Shown here one piece after another: positions 25,301 to 34,900 of a stretch of DNA of 64,000 bases. The stretch is from Paenibacillus lentus (GTDB lineage Bacteria; Bacillota; Bacilli; Paenibacillales; Paenibacillaceae), in contig NZ_CP034248.1 in the NCBI RefSeq assembly GCF_003931855.1, forward strand, positions 4,836,001 to 4,900,000, written 5' to 3'. Both the position numbers and the translations under genes were made by a program. The stretch's first letter is position 1, and the number at the start of each line of letters is the position of its first letter. The notes beneath the pieces are model-generated. The model saw only the letters and a list, made by a program, of their open reading frames with translations. It was not told where the DNA came from and did no database searches.

Positions 25301-28300
25301 AAGCAAATCATGCTGCCATTCGGCATAATCTTTGTATTGAATCTGCAGCGGCGGCAATTCCTTACCTGCATATAAGTCACTAAACTCCTTAATAAACACG
25401 TTCATAGACGATCCGTCAGATACAATATTGTGCATGTCCATCAATAGCACATGCTTTTCAGGTGCAAGCTGCACTAATGCGGCACGAATGAGCGGAGCTT
25501 GCCCCAGATCAAATGGCCGTATAAAACGGCGTACGACCTGCTGCATATCCCCTTCAGTAGCTTCCAAACGTGCCACTTTAAACTCAAAGCTATCATGGAC
25601 CTGCTGCATCGGTTCGCCATCGATCATATGGAATGATGTCCGCAAATTCTCATGCCGTTGAATAAGCTTGATATATGCCTGTTCAAACCGATCAGCATCC
25701 ACTCTGCCATTTACCGTTAGTGCCATCGGCATATTATAGGTTGTCATTTGACCGATTTGCTGGTGAATAAGGAACGTGCGCTTTTGTGCGGAGGAAAGCC
25801 GATAATATGGTTTGGTTTCCACCGGCTTAATCGCCAAATATGTTTTTTGATCCAGCTGGCTTATATACTGGGCAAGATCCCTAATTGTCGGATAGGTAAA
25901 AACGTCAGACAAGGCCAGCTCAACATGAAGCTCCTTATGAATTTTAGCAATTAGGCTCGTTGCTTTTAATGAATGACCGCCTATTTCAAAGAAATCCTCA
26001 TTGATTCCGATCTCCGCAATACCAAACATATCCTGCCATATTTGAACCAGCGTTTTCTCCACCGGGGTGCGCGGTACTGCTTTCTCCCCTGCGGATTTCC
26101 TGGATGCATAGGCCCCTGGTGATTTTTTTACGAGAGCAAAGCCCCCTTCACCTGCTTCGCCTTCACCTGCCACTCCTGTATCTGCCGCTCCTGCTACAGC
26201 TTTATCTCCTGAGTCAGGCCGGGTTTCGTGATGAATAATTCGTATCCCCTCATCATCGAGCCAAAATCGTCTACGCTCAAATGGATAAGTCGGCAACGGA
26301 ATACGATATCTCATTTCCTCTTTATAAATCCGGCTCCAATCAGGCTTAATGCCAGAGCCCCATAAGCGGCCAACCTGTGTAAACAAATGAACTACGTCCG
26401 AAGCTGTCTGCTGGGGATGACGCAACAAATGCACAATCACCTTATTTTCTCTATTTTGCATGTTGGCAAATGAGGTAAGGGCATTTCCGCCCCCCAGTTC
26501 GATTAATGCGGCATCCCACTCGTTGAGCAATGTAGCCAAGCCCTCGGCAAAGCGAACAGGATAGCGCAGATGTCTTGCCCAATACGCTGGACTGGTCGCT
26601 TCCTCATCACGAATCCAAGTCCCGGTTACATTAGAAATAAACGGCTTAGTCGGCCTATTCAAAGTCAACGCGCCTACTTCTTCCTCATACTTCTTCATAA
26701 TCGGCTCCATCATGGCTGAATGAAATGCATGAGAAGTATGAAGCCTGCGACAATTGTGGCCTTGGGCTTCAAGCTTTGCAGCCAGTCTATCAATAGCTTC
26801 ATCCGTACCTGATACTACACACATGGAAGGGGCATTGACAGCTGCGAGAGCCAAATCCTCAGGGAGCAGCGGTAGCAAATCCTGCTCACTAAGCGGAACA
26901 CTGAGCATCGCTCCACCTGGTTGACTCTGCATAAGCTGACCGCGAACTGTAACAAGGCGAAGCGCATCTTTTAATGAGAAGACACCGGATATACAGGCGG
27001 CAACATATTCCCCGATACTATGGCCAATCATCGCCTGAGGAGTGAACCCCCATTCCAGCATCAATCTGGCAAGCGCATATTCTACAATGAAGATAACCGG
27101 CTGAGCAACATCCGTCTGATTGATAGCTTTGTGATCTGTATTCTCCTCTGTGGACGGATACAATGCTTGCCTTACCCGTTTGGTAACATCATCAGACAGC
27201 AATTCCAGACAACGCTCGACCTCATTACGGAATATTGGCACCTTCTCATACAATTCCCGCCCCATTCCAACATATTGAGAGCCTTGACCTGAAAACATAA
27301 ATACAACCGGTCTGTCATCCGTATCTGCAAAATGATTGTATACCTCAGGTGCATCCGCATCGACCAACAATGCTGCCGCCTCCGCCGTACTAGTGCAAAC
27401 CAAGGAGCGACGATAGGGGAAGGTGGCACGGCCTATCTGTAAGGTATAAGCCATATCCTTAAGAGAAACCTCAGGATTCTCTAGAATATAATCACTAAGC
27501 TGCCTTGCCATCTGGTCAAGTGCCGCTTCTGAACGTGCCGAGATCGCAATCAATTCGACTGATTGATCTGAAGAGTTTCTTTCCGTCACTGGTGCTTCTT
27601 CCAAAACTACATGCGCATTGGTGCCACCGATCCCAAAGGAGCTGACGCCAGCGCGCAGAGGATAACGATCATTTGTCCAGGCCTTTAATTGAGTGTTTAC
27701 ATAAAATGGACTATTCAAAAAATCAATTTTGGGATTCGGTCTCTGGTAGTGCAGCGTCGGCGGCATTTCCTTGTGCGCTAAAGCCAGAACCGCTTTAATC
27801 AGCCCGGCTACCCCGGCGGCATTATTGAGGTGACCAATATTCGATTTGACAGAACCAATACCGCAATATTGTCTCTGATCTGTCTGAAACGCCGTCTTTA
27901 ATGCTTCAATTTCTATTGGATCACCGAGAGTAGTCCCTGTACCGTGCGCTTCAATGTAGCTAATGCTCTCCGGCTCTACCTCTGCCACATGATGCGCAGC
28001 CCGTATAACAGAGACCTGCCCCGTTGTGCTGGGGGCCGAATATCCTACCTTGCGATTTCCATCATTATTAATTGCAGATCCCTTGATTACCGCAAAAACA
28101 TGATCCCCATCCTCCAAAGCTTCCTCCAGCGTTTTCAGCACGATCATCCCTGCGCCGTCCCCAAACACTGTACCAGCCGCCTGTTCATCGAAAGCCCGGC
28201 AATGTCCATCAGGAGAATTAATCATCCCCTCCTGATAGAAGTAGCCATTTTTTCTCGGCAGCTGAATAGATACACCTCCAGCCAGAGCTATGCTGCATTC

Positions 28301-28903
28301 TCCGCTCAATAAAGCCTGGCAGGCTAAATGCACAGCAACAAGCGAGGTGGAACACGCTGTTTGTACGGTAAAGCTCGGTCCTTTTAAATTCAATTTATAG
28401 GACACCAGTGTCGCCAAATAGTCCCGCAGATTCAACATGGCTGTCTCAAGGGTGGCAGATTCCTCAGAACCCCCTAACCCTTTAAACGCTCGCATGAACC
28501 AGTGGGAATTGAACGCGGCTCCCGTATACAAGCCAATGGCCCCTTTATAAGTCTTGGGGTCATAGCCAGCCTGCTCCAGAGCCTCCCAAGAGCATTCATG
28601 AAGAAGCCTGAATTGCGGATCCATAACCTCTGCTTCCCGCGGAGTATAATCAAAGAAATCTGGATCAAAAAGGTCAATATCCTCAAGAACCCCTTTTGCC
28701 TTAACATAATTCGGATGACGGATGATCTCTGGATCAATGCCTTCTGCCAATAACTCCTCGTCCGTAAAAAAGGAAATGCCTGCTTTGCCGCTGCGCAAAT
28801 TATCCCAATATTCCTGCAGGTTTCTCGCGCCTGGAAACCTTCCTGACATGCCTATAATGGCGATCTCTGATCCGGTATACTCCATTTCCTTCTTTACGCT
28901 CAT
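22340..28903 (-). CDS. PKS with terminal FkbH module: KS-AT-ACP-C*-FkbH-PCP
   Basis: 2187 aa. KS ~12-435 (TACSTS, EAHGTGT, KSNIGH intact); AT ~535-860 with GHSIGEY and HAFHS, predicting malonyl; ACP with Ser978; C domain ~1015-1450; a ~230-residue linker of the kind seen in long FkbH proteins; FkbH domain (HAD Asp1681 and Asp1683 in VDCDNT; Cys1944 in SCRVLGRGV); PCP ~2105-2175 (GGNSL). There is no KR, and no TE or reductase at the end. The C domain motif is HNIVSDG, the second His being Asn (1159), so normal condensation is doubtful. The FkbH replaces an A domain, as if loading glycerate. Start overlaps the previous gene (ATGA). It is the fourth ketide module after Leu. Confidence 0.88.
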   Translation of the reverse strand: MSVKKEMEYTGSEIAIIGMSGRFPGARNLQEYWDNLRSGKAGISFFTDEELLAEGIDPEIIRHPNYVKAKGVLEDIDLFDPDFFDYTPREAEVMDPQFRLLHECSWEALEQAGYDPKTYKGAIGLYTGAAFNSHWFMRAFKGLGGSEESATLETAMLNLRDYLATLVSYKLNLKGPSFTVQTACSTSLVAVHLACQALLSGECSIALAGGVSIQLPRKNGYFYQEGMINSPDGHCRAFDEQAAGTVFGDGAGMIVLKTLEEALEDGDHVFAVIKGSAINNDGNRKVGYSAPSTTGQVSVIRAAHHVAEVEPESISYIEAHGTGTTLGDPIEIEALKTAFQTDQRQYCGIGSVKSNIGHLNNAAGVAGLIKAVLALAHKEMPPTLHYQRPNPKIDFLNSPFYVNTQLKAWTNDRYPLRAGVSSFGIGGTNAHVVLEEAPVTERNSSDQSVELIAISARSEAALDQMARQLSDYILENPEVSLKDMAYTLQIGRATFPYRRSLVCTSTAEAAALLVDADAPEVYNHFADTDDRPVVFMFSGQGSQYVGMGRELYEKVPIFRNEVERCLELLSDDVTKRVRQALYPSTEENTDHKAINQTDVAQPVIFIVEYALARLMLEWGFTPQAMIGHSIGEYVAACISGVFSLKDALRLVTVRGQLMQSQPGGAMLSVPLSEQDLLPLLPEDLALAAVNAPSMCVVSGTDEAIDRLAAKLEAQGHNCRRLHTSHAFHSAMMEPIMKKYEEEVGALTLNRPTKPFISNVTGTWIRDEEATSPAYWARHLRYPVRFAEGLATLLNEWDAALIELGGGNALTSFANMQNRENKVIVHLLRHPQQTASDVVHLFTQVGRLWGSGIKPDWSRIYKEEMRYRIPLPTYPFERRRFWLDDEGIRIIHHETRPDSGDKAVAGAADTGVAGEGEAGEGGFALVKKSPGAYASRKSAGEKAVPRTPVEKTLVQIWQDMFGIAEIGINEDFFEIGGHSLKATSLIAKIHKELHVELALSDVFTYPTIRDLAQYISQLDQKTYLAIKPVETKPYYRLSSAQKRTFLIHQQIGQMTTYNMPMALTVNGRVDADRFEQAYIKLIQRHENLRTSFHMIDGEPMQQVHDSFEFKVARLEATEGDMQQVVRRFIRPFDLGQAPLIRAALVQLAPEKHVLLMDMHNIVSDGSSMNVFIKEFSDLYAGKELPPLQIQYKDYAEWQHDLLERNLLQKQEEYWLNQLSNELPVLHMPTDFERPEFQSFTGRVHKRKISKEVADRLDQLARSQNITINVLLFHLYTIVLHKYTGQQHLIVGSLVAGRRHADVESLIGMFTNFLPIRVSLEPQRTVLDQLLSLNETIMSAYENQDYPFDRMVEKLTTRLTRGRNPLFDTMMIFHNEFDEDTVLTAEGLTFENYEITKGISKLDFKLDIGYGDDGGLLCALQYNTALFTENTMVGLMNHLIRLIDMVLSEPGCKLEDIGLLTEEEQQALAAKRQNTEPERALELVVAATFTADPIQPYLDWWGRQFGTKINVRFAPYNQVFQELLNPDSLLSTTEGAGMLLVRFEDWLLTDESTEAEQRVKMERVLSDLIEAISAHRRQDTPLFAGVLPVTAPKSLSAEMISYLEYLNDRWKEELEELEQHYPIHVIDFRLADRMYAVTERYDAIGDQAAHLPFTPHFNAVMGTFAARHLLAWQGHPFKVIAVDCDNTLWQGVCGEDGAQGVLIQESSRMLQQFLLSKQQEGMLLVLVSKNNEQDVWNVFENHPDMLLSKEHFVAWRLNWQAKSHNLQQLADEIGVGLDTFVFIDDSELECAEVQARCPEVLTLQLPQERELGLFLEHLWALDRFRVTEEDKQRTSRYITERERLKVKASLPSLQHFLNELKLGVSINRVRTEQIPRIAQLTQRVNQFTLQGTRYTEAELHALLDKSNTICWAVEVADRFGNYGLSGAVITRKIQDTLYLDAFLLSCRVLGRGVEQAVFTALKPYFLEEGIHCLEAAYTKTGRNVPMQDFMNSGSWLHVDESGETLLFRQNVEDIPDKLEGTTCIYNAPLSSESDPEATKREQETGRDTVYNTLTELAVLEEQANQLEQQILVTGWEQQLHRCQLLPLRYAAASKLLQLPLEMGGQITRAIYRAPDNEIEVALVQIWEKILGLQEIGVDDDFFHLGGNSLHAVQVEIEMEKQGLLMESQLLFKYRTIKQLSPFIQVSVMD

Positions 28904-31900
28904 TGCAAGACCTCCCCTTTGCGTCTTTTTTTCCTCTGCTCCTGCTGCCGCTTCTTTCCTTTGGCTACTGTATCGATTAGCTGATGCTCCATCTCCGCCT
29001 CTTCGGCTTCCATTGCTTCGCTTTTGCCCAGCCTCTGGGCAAGAGCATGAATGGTAGGATAAGTAAACATATCTACTACTGCAAGACTTTCATTCAGAGC
29101 TTCGTTTATTTTTCCTGTCACTTGAATCATATCTAGGGAGCTAGCACCCAAATCAAAGAAATTATCATGAATTCCTACTTGATCCATTCGGAAAAACTGC
29201 TTCCACACCTCGGCAATCGCCTTCTCAATTTGATTGCGAGGTGCAACATAGGCACTCGTCAGATCCGGACGTTCATAAGTCGTCGTTGTCCGGTTATTCT
29301 CCTGCTTCCTGCCGGCATGATAAATCCATTGATCAATCCTTGCTTGAAGATTTCCCGTAGAAACGATGATTTGATGACTGTCACAAGGGGCGTATACATA
29401 ATTGAAAAGCATCGGTGCCTCGGCAGGCGTAATAGCTAATTCCACCAATGTTTCACCGATCGTTGAACGGTGCTCCTCCCAAAACTCCCAAGCATCCCAG
29501 TTAATGCACAGCCACTTGGTATCACTCGCTTGATTCTGCCTGCGGGCAAAGGCATCCATGTACAGATTCGCCGCAGAATAGGCGCTGAACCCAAGTCCGC
29601 CAAGCACACTCGCAATCGATGAGAACAAGACGCAAATGTCCGGTTTTTTCTCCTCAATGAACCGCGACAATATTTGCAGTCCCTTCACCTTGGCATTAAA
29701 CTGCTCATCCAACTGTGTACCGCCAATATTCTCAATGGCCCGGAAGGATTCGCCTCCCGGCAATCCTGCCGCCTGCACCACCCCGTTCAAGCAGCCATAT
29801 TGGCTCTCAATGAACTCGAATACCGAGATCATATCCGACTCTTCAGCTAAATCGGCCTGTACATACGTAACCTCGGCACCGAACTGCTCCAACTGCTGAA
29901 CGTTTCTGATCTTACGGGCTAGCGGATGCTTCTCCCCATACTCACTAAGATAATGTTCATATTCTTCACGTGCCGGGAAAGATGAGCGCCCCGTCAGAAT
30001 CAATTTTGCCTTAAAATGCTGAGCTAGATATTGAGCTGTCAGCATCCCGATACCACCAAGACCTCCTGTGATCAAGTAGACGCCGCCTTCACGAAACGGA
30101 TTCTGCTCGCCGCTGTTCGACTCACGAAGGGTCATCGGCTTGTAGTCTTGTACCCATCGATATGAACCGCGATAAGCAATCAGACGATCCTCTGCCGGTG
30201 CGGCAAGCTCAGCAAGTAATTGGCTGGCCATACGTTGTCTGCGTCTTTCATTATTCGGCAGGTCAATATCAATGCTCACACATGTCATACTGCTGTATTC
30301 CTGCTGAATCACCATGCATGGACCGAGCAGCGTAATTTTGCCCGGAGCAAGGCGCTCCTGTCCCGTTACCTCTTGCATATTCGTGGATACAACAGCTAGG
30401 CGAACCTCTTGGATTTCCTTCTGCTTGTTCAGCGCTTGTGCCAGATAAATCAAGCTGTAATAGCCAAATTTCTGCTGTTCCCAATCCAATTTAGACTCAT
30501 ACTGCAAAGCACTATCAGCTTCTTCCGATGTAACATTCCACAAATGAACAATCTGATCTGGCACAAATTTTTGCTGTCCCAACTCTTCTAAAAGCTGTAT
30601 ATAGTGCTCGGATGCTTCCGGAGCAATCGTAAATACATCATTCTCCAGCTTCTTAAATTCAGTACCTGCCTGCACCACTGCAATTCGATGACCTTCTTCT
30701 TTTGCCCGCTGCGCTAATGCTTCAGCGATTAGGCAATGATCTGCAAAAATCAACAAATGATATGGCTTCGTTAACGAAGAGTGATTCAGCATGGCTCGTT
30801 TCCAGCCAGGGTAATAGAACCACTCCTCCATATTCGGGTTCTTGCCACTGCCACTGCCATTCGCCCTTGCCCCGGTGAGGTGCTCCATTTCAAATGATGA
30901 TGACGTGTTCTCAAGCCAGAAGCGTTGTCGCTCCATAGGATATGTGGGCAATTCTACACGTTTGCGACGCTCGTGTTGATAATAGCTAGCCCAATCTATA
31001 TGCGCACCAGCCGTCCACAGCTTTCCAAGCCTTTGCAGAAGATGAGCTGAATCGGTCGTCGTTTCCTGGGGATGTCTCAATACATTGACAACTACCCGCT
31101 CTCTGGAAGCGGCAATATGCTTTCGTACAAAGGTGCTAAGCGCATTGCCTGGCCCTACCTCAACAAAGACTGTTCTAGGCTGACTTAGCAGTTCATCCAG
31201 CCCATCGGCAAAGCGTACCGTCGACCGTAAATGCTGCACCCAATACGCTGCATCCACGGCCTGTTCAGCCGTAATCCATGTCCCTGTTACATTAGACATA
31301 AAAGGGATTACTGGCTTCTCTAATGAAAGTGTACGTACACGGCTCGCAAATTCGTCCAGCATGGGCTCCATCATATAAGAATGGAATGCATGCGATGTAT
31401 GGAGCAATCGGTTACCAATGCCCTTATCGTCCAAGTGACGGGCAAACGCCTCGACCTTCGGAGTTTCCCCTGCCACAACACATAAGGCCGAGCTGTTAAC
31501 CGCAGCTAAATCCAGCCCCTCCGGCAGTGATGCAAGCAATTCATCCTCAGGCATAGCTACGCTAAGCATCGAACCTGGAGCCATAGCTCGCATTAACCGC
31601 CCCCGTAATGCAACCAGCTCCAATGCCTCTTCCAGCTTGAATACCCCTGCTAGGCAAGCTGCCGTATATTCTCCTATGCTGTGTCCCAGCATAGCTTCTG
31701 GAGTCACACCCCAGTGCATAAGAAGTCTGGCCAGAGCATACTCCATGATGAACAGTACAGGCTGAGCGATATCCGTTCTCTTCAGAAGCTCTTCCCGCTC
31801 CGCAATCTGCGCTGGATCATCCTCGAACAGAACCTTGCTCAAATCAAACTCCAAAAAGGACTGAGCGAGTTCCATACAATGGTCAAGCTCCTTGCGAAAT

Positions 31901-34900
31901 ACAGGCTCCTCAAGATAGAGTCCCCGTCCCATATTCACGTATTGAGAGCCCTGACCAGGAAACATAAACACAATCGAACGCGATTCCATTCCCGTATACT
32001 CCTCCGAAATCACGCCGGAATCCGATGAATTCAATATATCTACCACTTCCTGCACATCCTTGCACAGAAATGCTGTCCTCCATTCAAATGCCTTTCGTCC
32101 AACCTGAAGCGTATAGGCCACATCTGCAAGATTAGCATCCGGCCGCTTCACCAAGTATTCAGCCAGCCGGCTCTTGACTGCCTGCAAAGCTGTAGGTGTT
32201 CTAGCAGACAAAAGTAACAGCTTATCCTCTCTCCCCGCATCAGATGCTTCAACAAAAGGGGCCTCCTCCAAAATAACGTGAGCATTCGTTCCACCGATAC
32301 CAAAAGAGCTTACACCCGAGCGAAGCGGATAATGTTCATTCTCCCATGGTGTCAGCTCGCTATTTACAATAAATGGACTATTGTCAAAATTGATCTTTGA
32401 ATTTGCACGTTCAAAATGAAGAGTAGGGGGGATCTGTCTCTCTTTTAGCGCAAGCACCGTTTTAATAAATCCAGCCGCACCTGCGGCGCTGTTCAAATGT
32501 CCCACATTGCTCTTGACCGAACCAATACGGCAAAACCCGGTTTGCGCAGTCTGGAAAGCCTCTTTCAAAGCCTCTATTTCAATTGGATCTCCCATAGGCG
32601 TGCCTGTTCCATGCGCTTCCACATACGTAATACTCTCCGGGGCAATTCCCGCCATTTGCTGCGCAGCGCGTATGACATCTGCCTGGCCTTTGGTGCTGGG
32701 AGCGGTAAAACCTACCTTACGGGTCCCGTCATTGTTCAGCCCGAAGCCTTTGATTACAGCGTGGATCACATCGCCATCTTCGATTGCATTGTGCAGCCTT
32801 TTTAGAATAACTACACCCACTCCATCACCAAACACTGTTCCGGCCGCCTTTTCATCAAAAGCTCGGCAATGACCATCAGGAGATTGAATCATCCCCTCTT
32901 CATACATATATCCGCTCTTGTGAGGAACCGTAACCGTCGAACCGCCCGCGAGCGCGATATCGCAAGAACCTGCCAGCAGCGCCTGAGAAGCCATCACAAT
33001 ATTAACCAGAGAAGTAGAGCATGCCGTCTGCATTGAAATACTTGGGCCGCGAAGGTTCAGCTTATAAGATAGCTGCGTGCTAAAAAACTCTCTATCATTA
33101 AGCAGCATAGCGCTAAATCGTTCCGTCCCGCCCAGTCCTGCCGCAAAACGGGATATCCATTCCAGATTAGGCGTTGCTCCAGCATATACACCTATTGATC
33201 CAGAATATGTATCCGGGTTATAACCAGCTGCCTCCAGCGCTTCCCATGCGCATTCGTGGAACAGGCGAAGCTGTGGATCCATCAGTTCGGCCTCCCGAGC
33301 CGAATATCCAAAAAATGCGGCATCAAACTGATCGTAGCCGTTTAGTGTGCCTCTCGCCTTTACATAAGACGGATGCGCAATTAACTGCGGATCTATTCCT
33401 TCTGCAATCAATTCTTCATCTGTAAAAAACGTGATCGACTCTACGCCACCGGATAAATTACGCCAGAATTCCTCAAGATTATCCGCTCCCGGAAACCTGC
33501 CCGCCATGCCAATCACGGCAATTTCCTGACCGTGATCATCCTCTGTCCGAACAGATTCACTTCCTGTTTGGTTCAGCTCTGGCCGGCATACTTGTCCGCG
33601 CTTTACTTCCGATGGCTTTGCCGAAGGCTTCTTGCTAACCGCTGTTTTCCCACTTAGATGCCCGGCAAGGGCGCGTGCGGAAGGATACGTATATAAGCTC
33701 ACCACCGGAATCTCCTGACCTAGCGTATCGGTCAATTTTTCAGCAATTTGCGAAACATCCAGTGAGCTGGCTCCAATCTCAAAGAGATTATCGTTAACTC
33801 CTAGCGCTGTAAACCCAAAATGCTCCTTAACAATATCTGATATGATCTGCTCGATTGCTGAAACTGTCAGCACCCGCAGCTGATCTGACGTTCCTCCTGT
33901 ATTGTCCCCTTGATTTGACTGTACTTCTCGGCGGGTAGAAGCTCCCCCGTTAATGAGCCCTCCTACAGGCAAATCTATAGCAAATCTACGCTTCGCAAAT
34001 GGATACGTTGGTAGGGGAATCCGGCAACGTCTTTCTTCAGCATAGTAGCCAGACCACTCAATCCTGACGCCAGCCACCCACATTTGACCGAGTCCTTGCA
34101 GTAAAAATACATGATCTTCCGTCTGCTGCTCTGGCTGCCGCACTAGGGGAATAAATTCATGCCTATTTTGAGACTCCTCCTCCGACCATCCCGCTACAAA
34201 ACCGTCCGGCTCATGGCCCGGCCCTACACGGATAATGACTTGCTTTCCTTTAAGCAGCTCAGGTGCATCATCAACAGGCCGTGCTGCGGCCTGAAGCTGA
34301 TGAACCCAATAAGCGGGAGAAGTGGCTTCTTCTGCCGTAATCCATGCTCCTGTAACAGTTGATAAATAAGGTATGTCAGGAGCTGACAGGGAAATTTGAT
34401 TCATTTGATTGGAGAATATTTGTAACTCCGAATCCGTGAAAGCCGATAATACCTCTTCAATTGATTGTCGCCCGCTGCCTGCCTTTTCCTCAGGCTGTAA
34501 ATTGTCATGCCTGGCCCGATCAGATCGAGTGTTCAGCAAGCGGCTGCGCAGCATAAGAAGCTCAAGTGCATCCTCTAGTGTGAGCACGCCTGCCAATACA
34601 GCCGATACATATTCCCCGGCGTTATAGCCTAACATAGCCCGCGGCTGTATTCCCCAGAACATCAACAGCTTGGCCAGTGCATATTCAAAAACAAATAGCG
34701 ATAACGATCCGTCTTCTAATCGAGCAGGCTTAACCTTATATTCATCTGAATCCACACTTGCTTCCGATTTTGCCTCTTCTTTGTAAGAAGCAGCTGCATC
34801 CGATTTTTCGTTCGTTCCGCTGCCAAACAGATGCTTCCTGAGATCATCCCCTCCCCTGGAAACAATGAACTCACAGCATCGATCCAGTTGCTGTCGAAAG

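Noticed and set aside
31681..32028. Plus-strand open frames opposite the PKS/NRPS genes (also 10723-11448, 27944-28312, 41046-41585, 46907-47236, 52962-53381)
   Set aside because: All lie antisense to conserved domains; long antisense frames are expected in such genes and none has family features.
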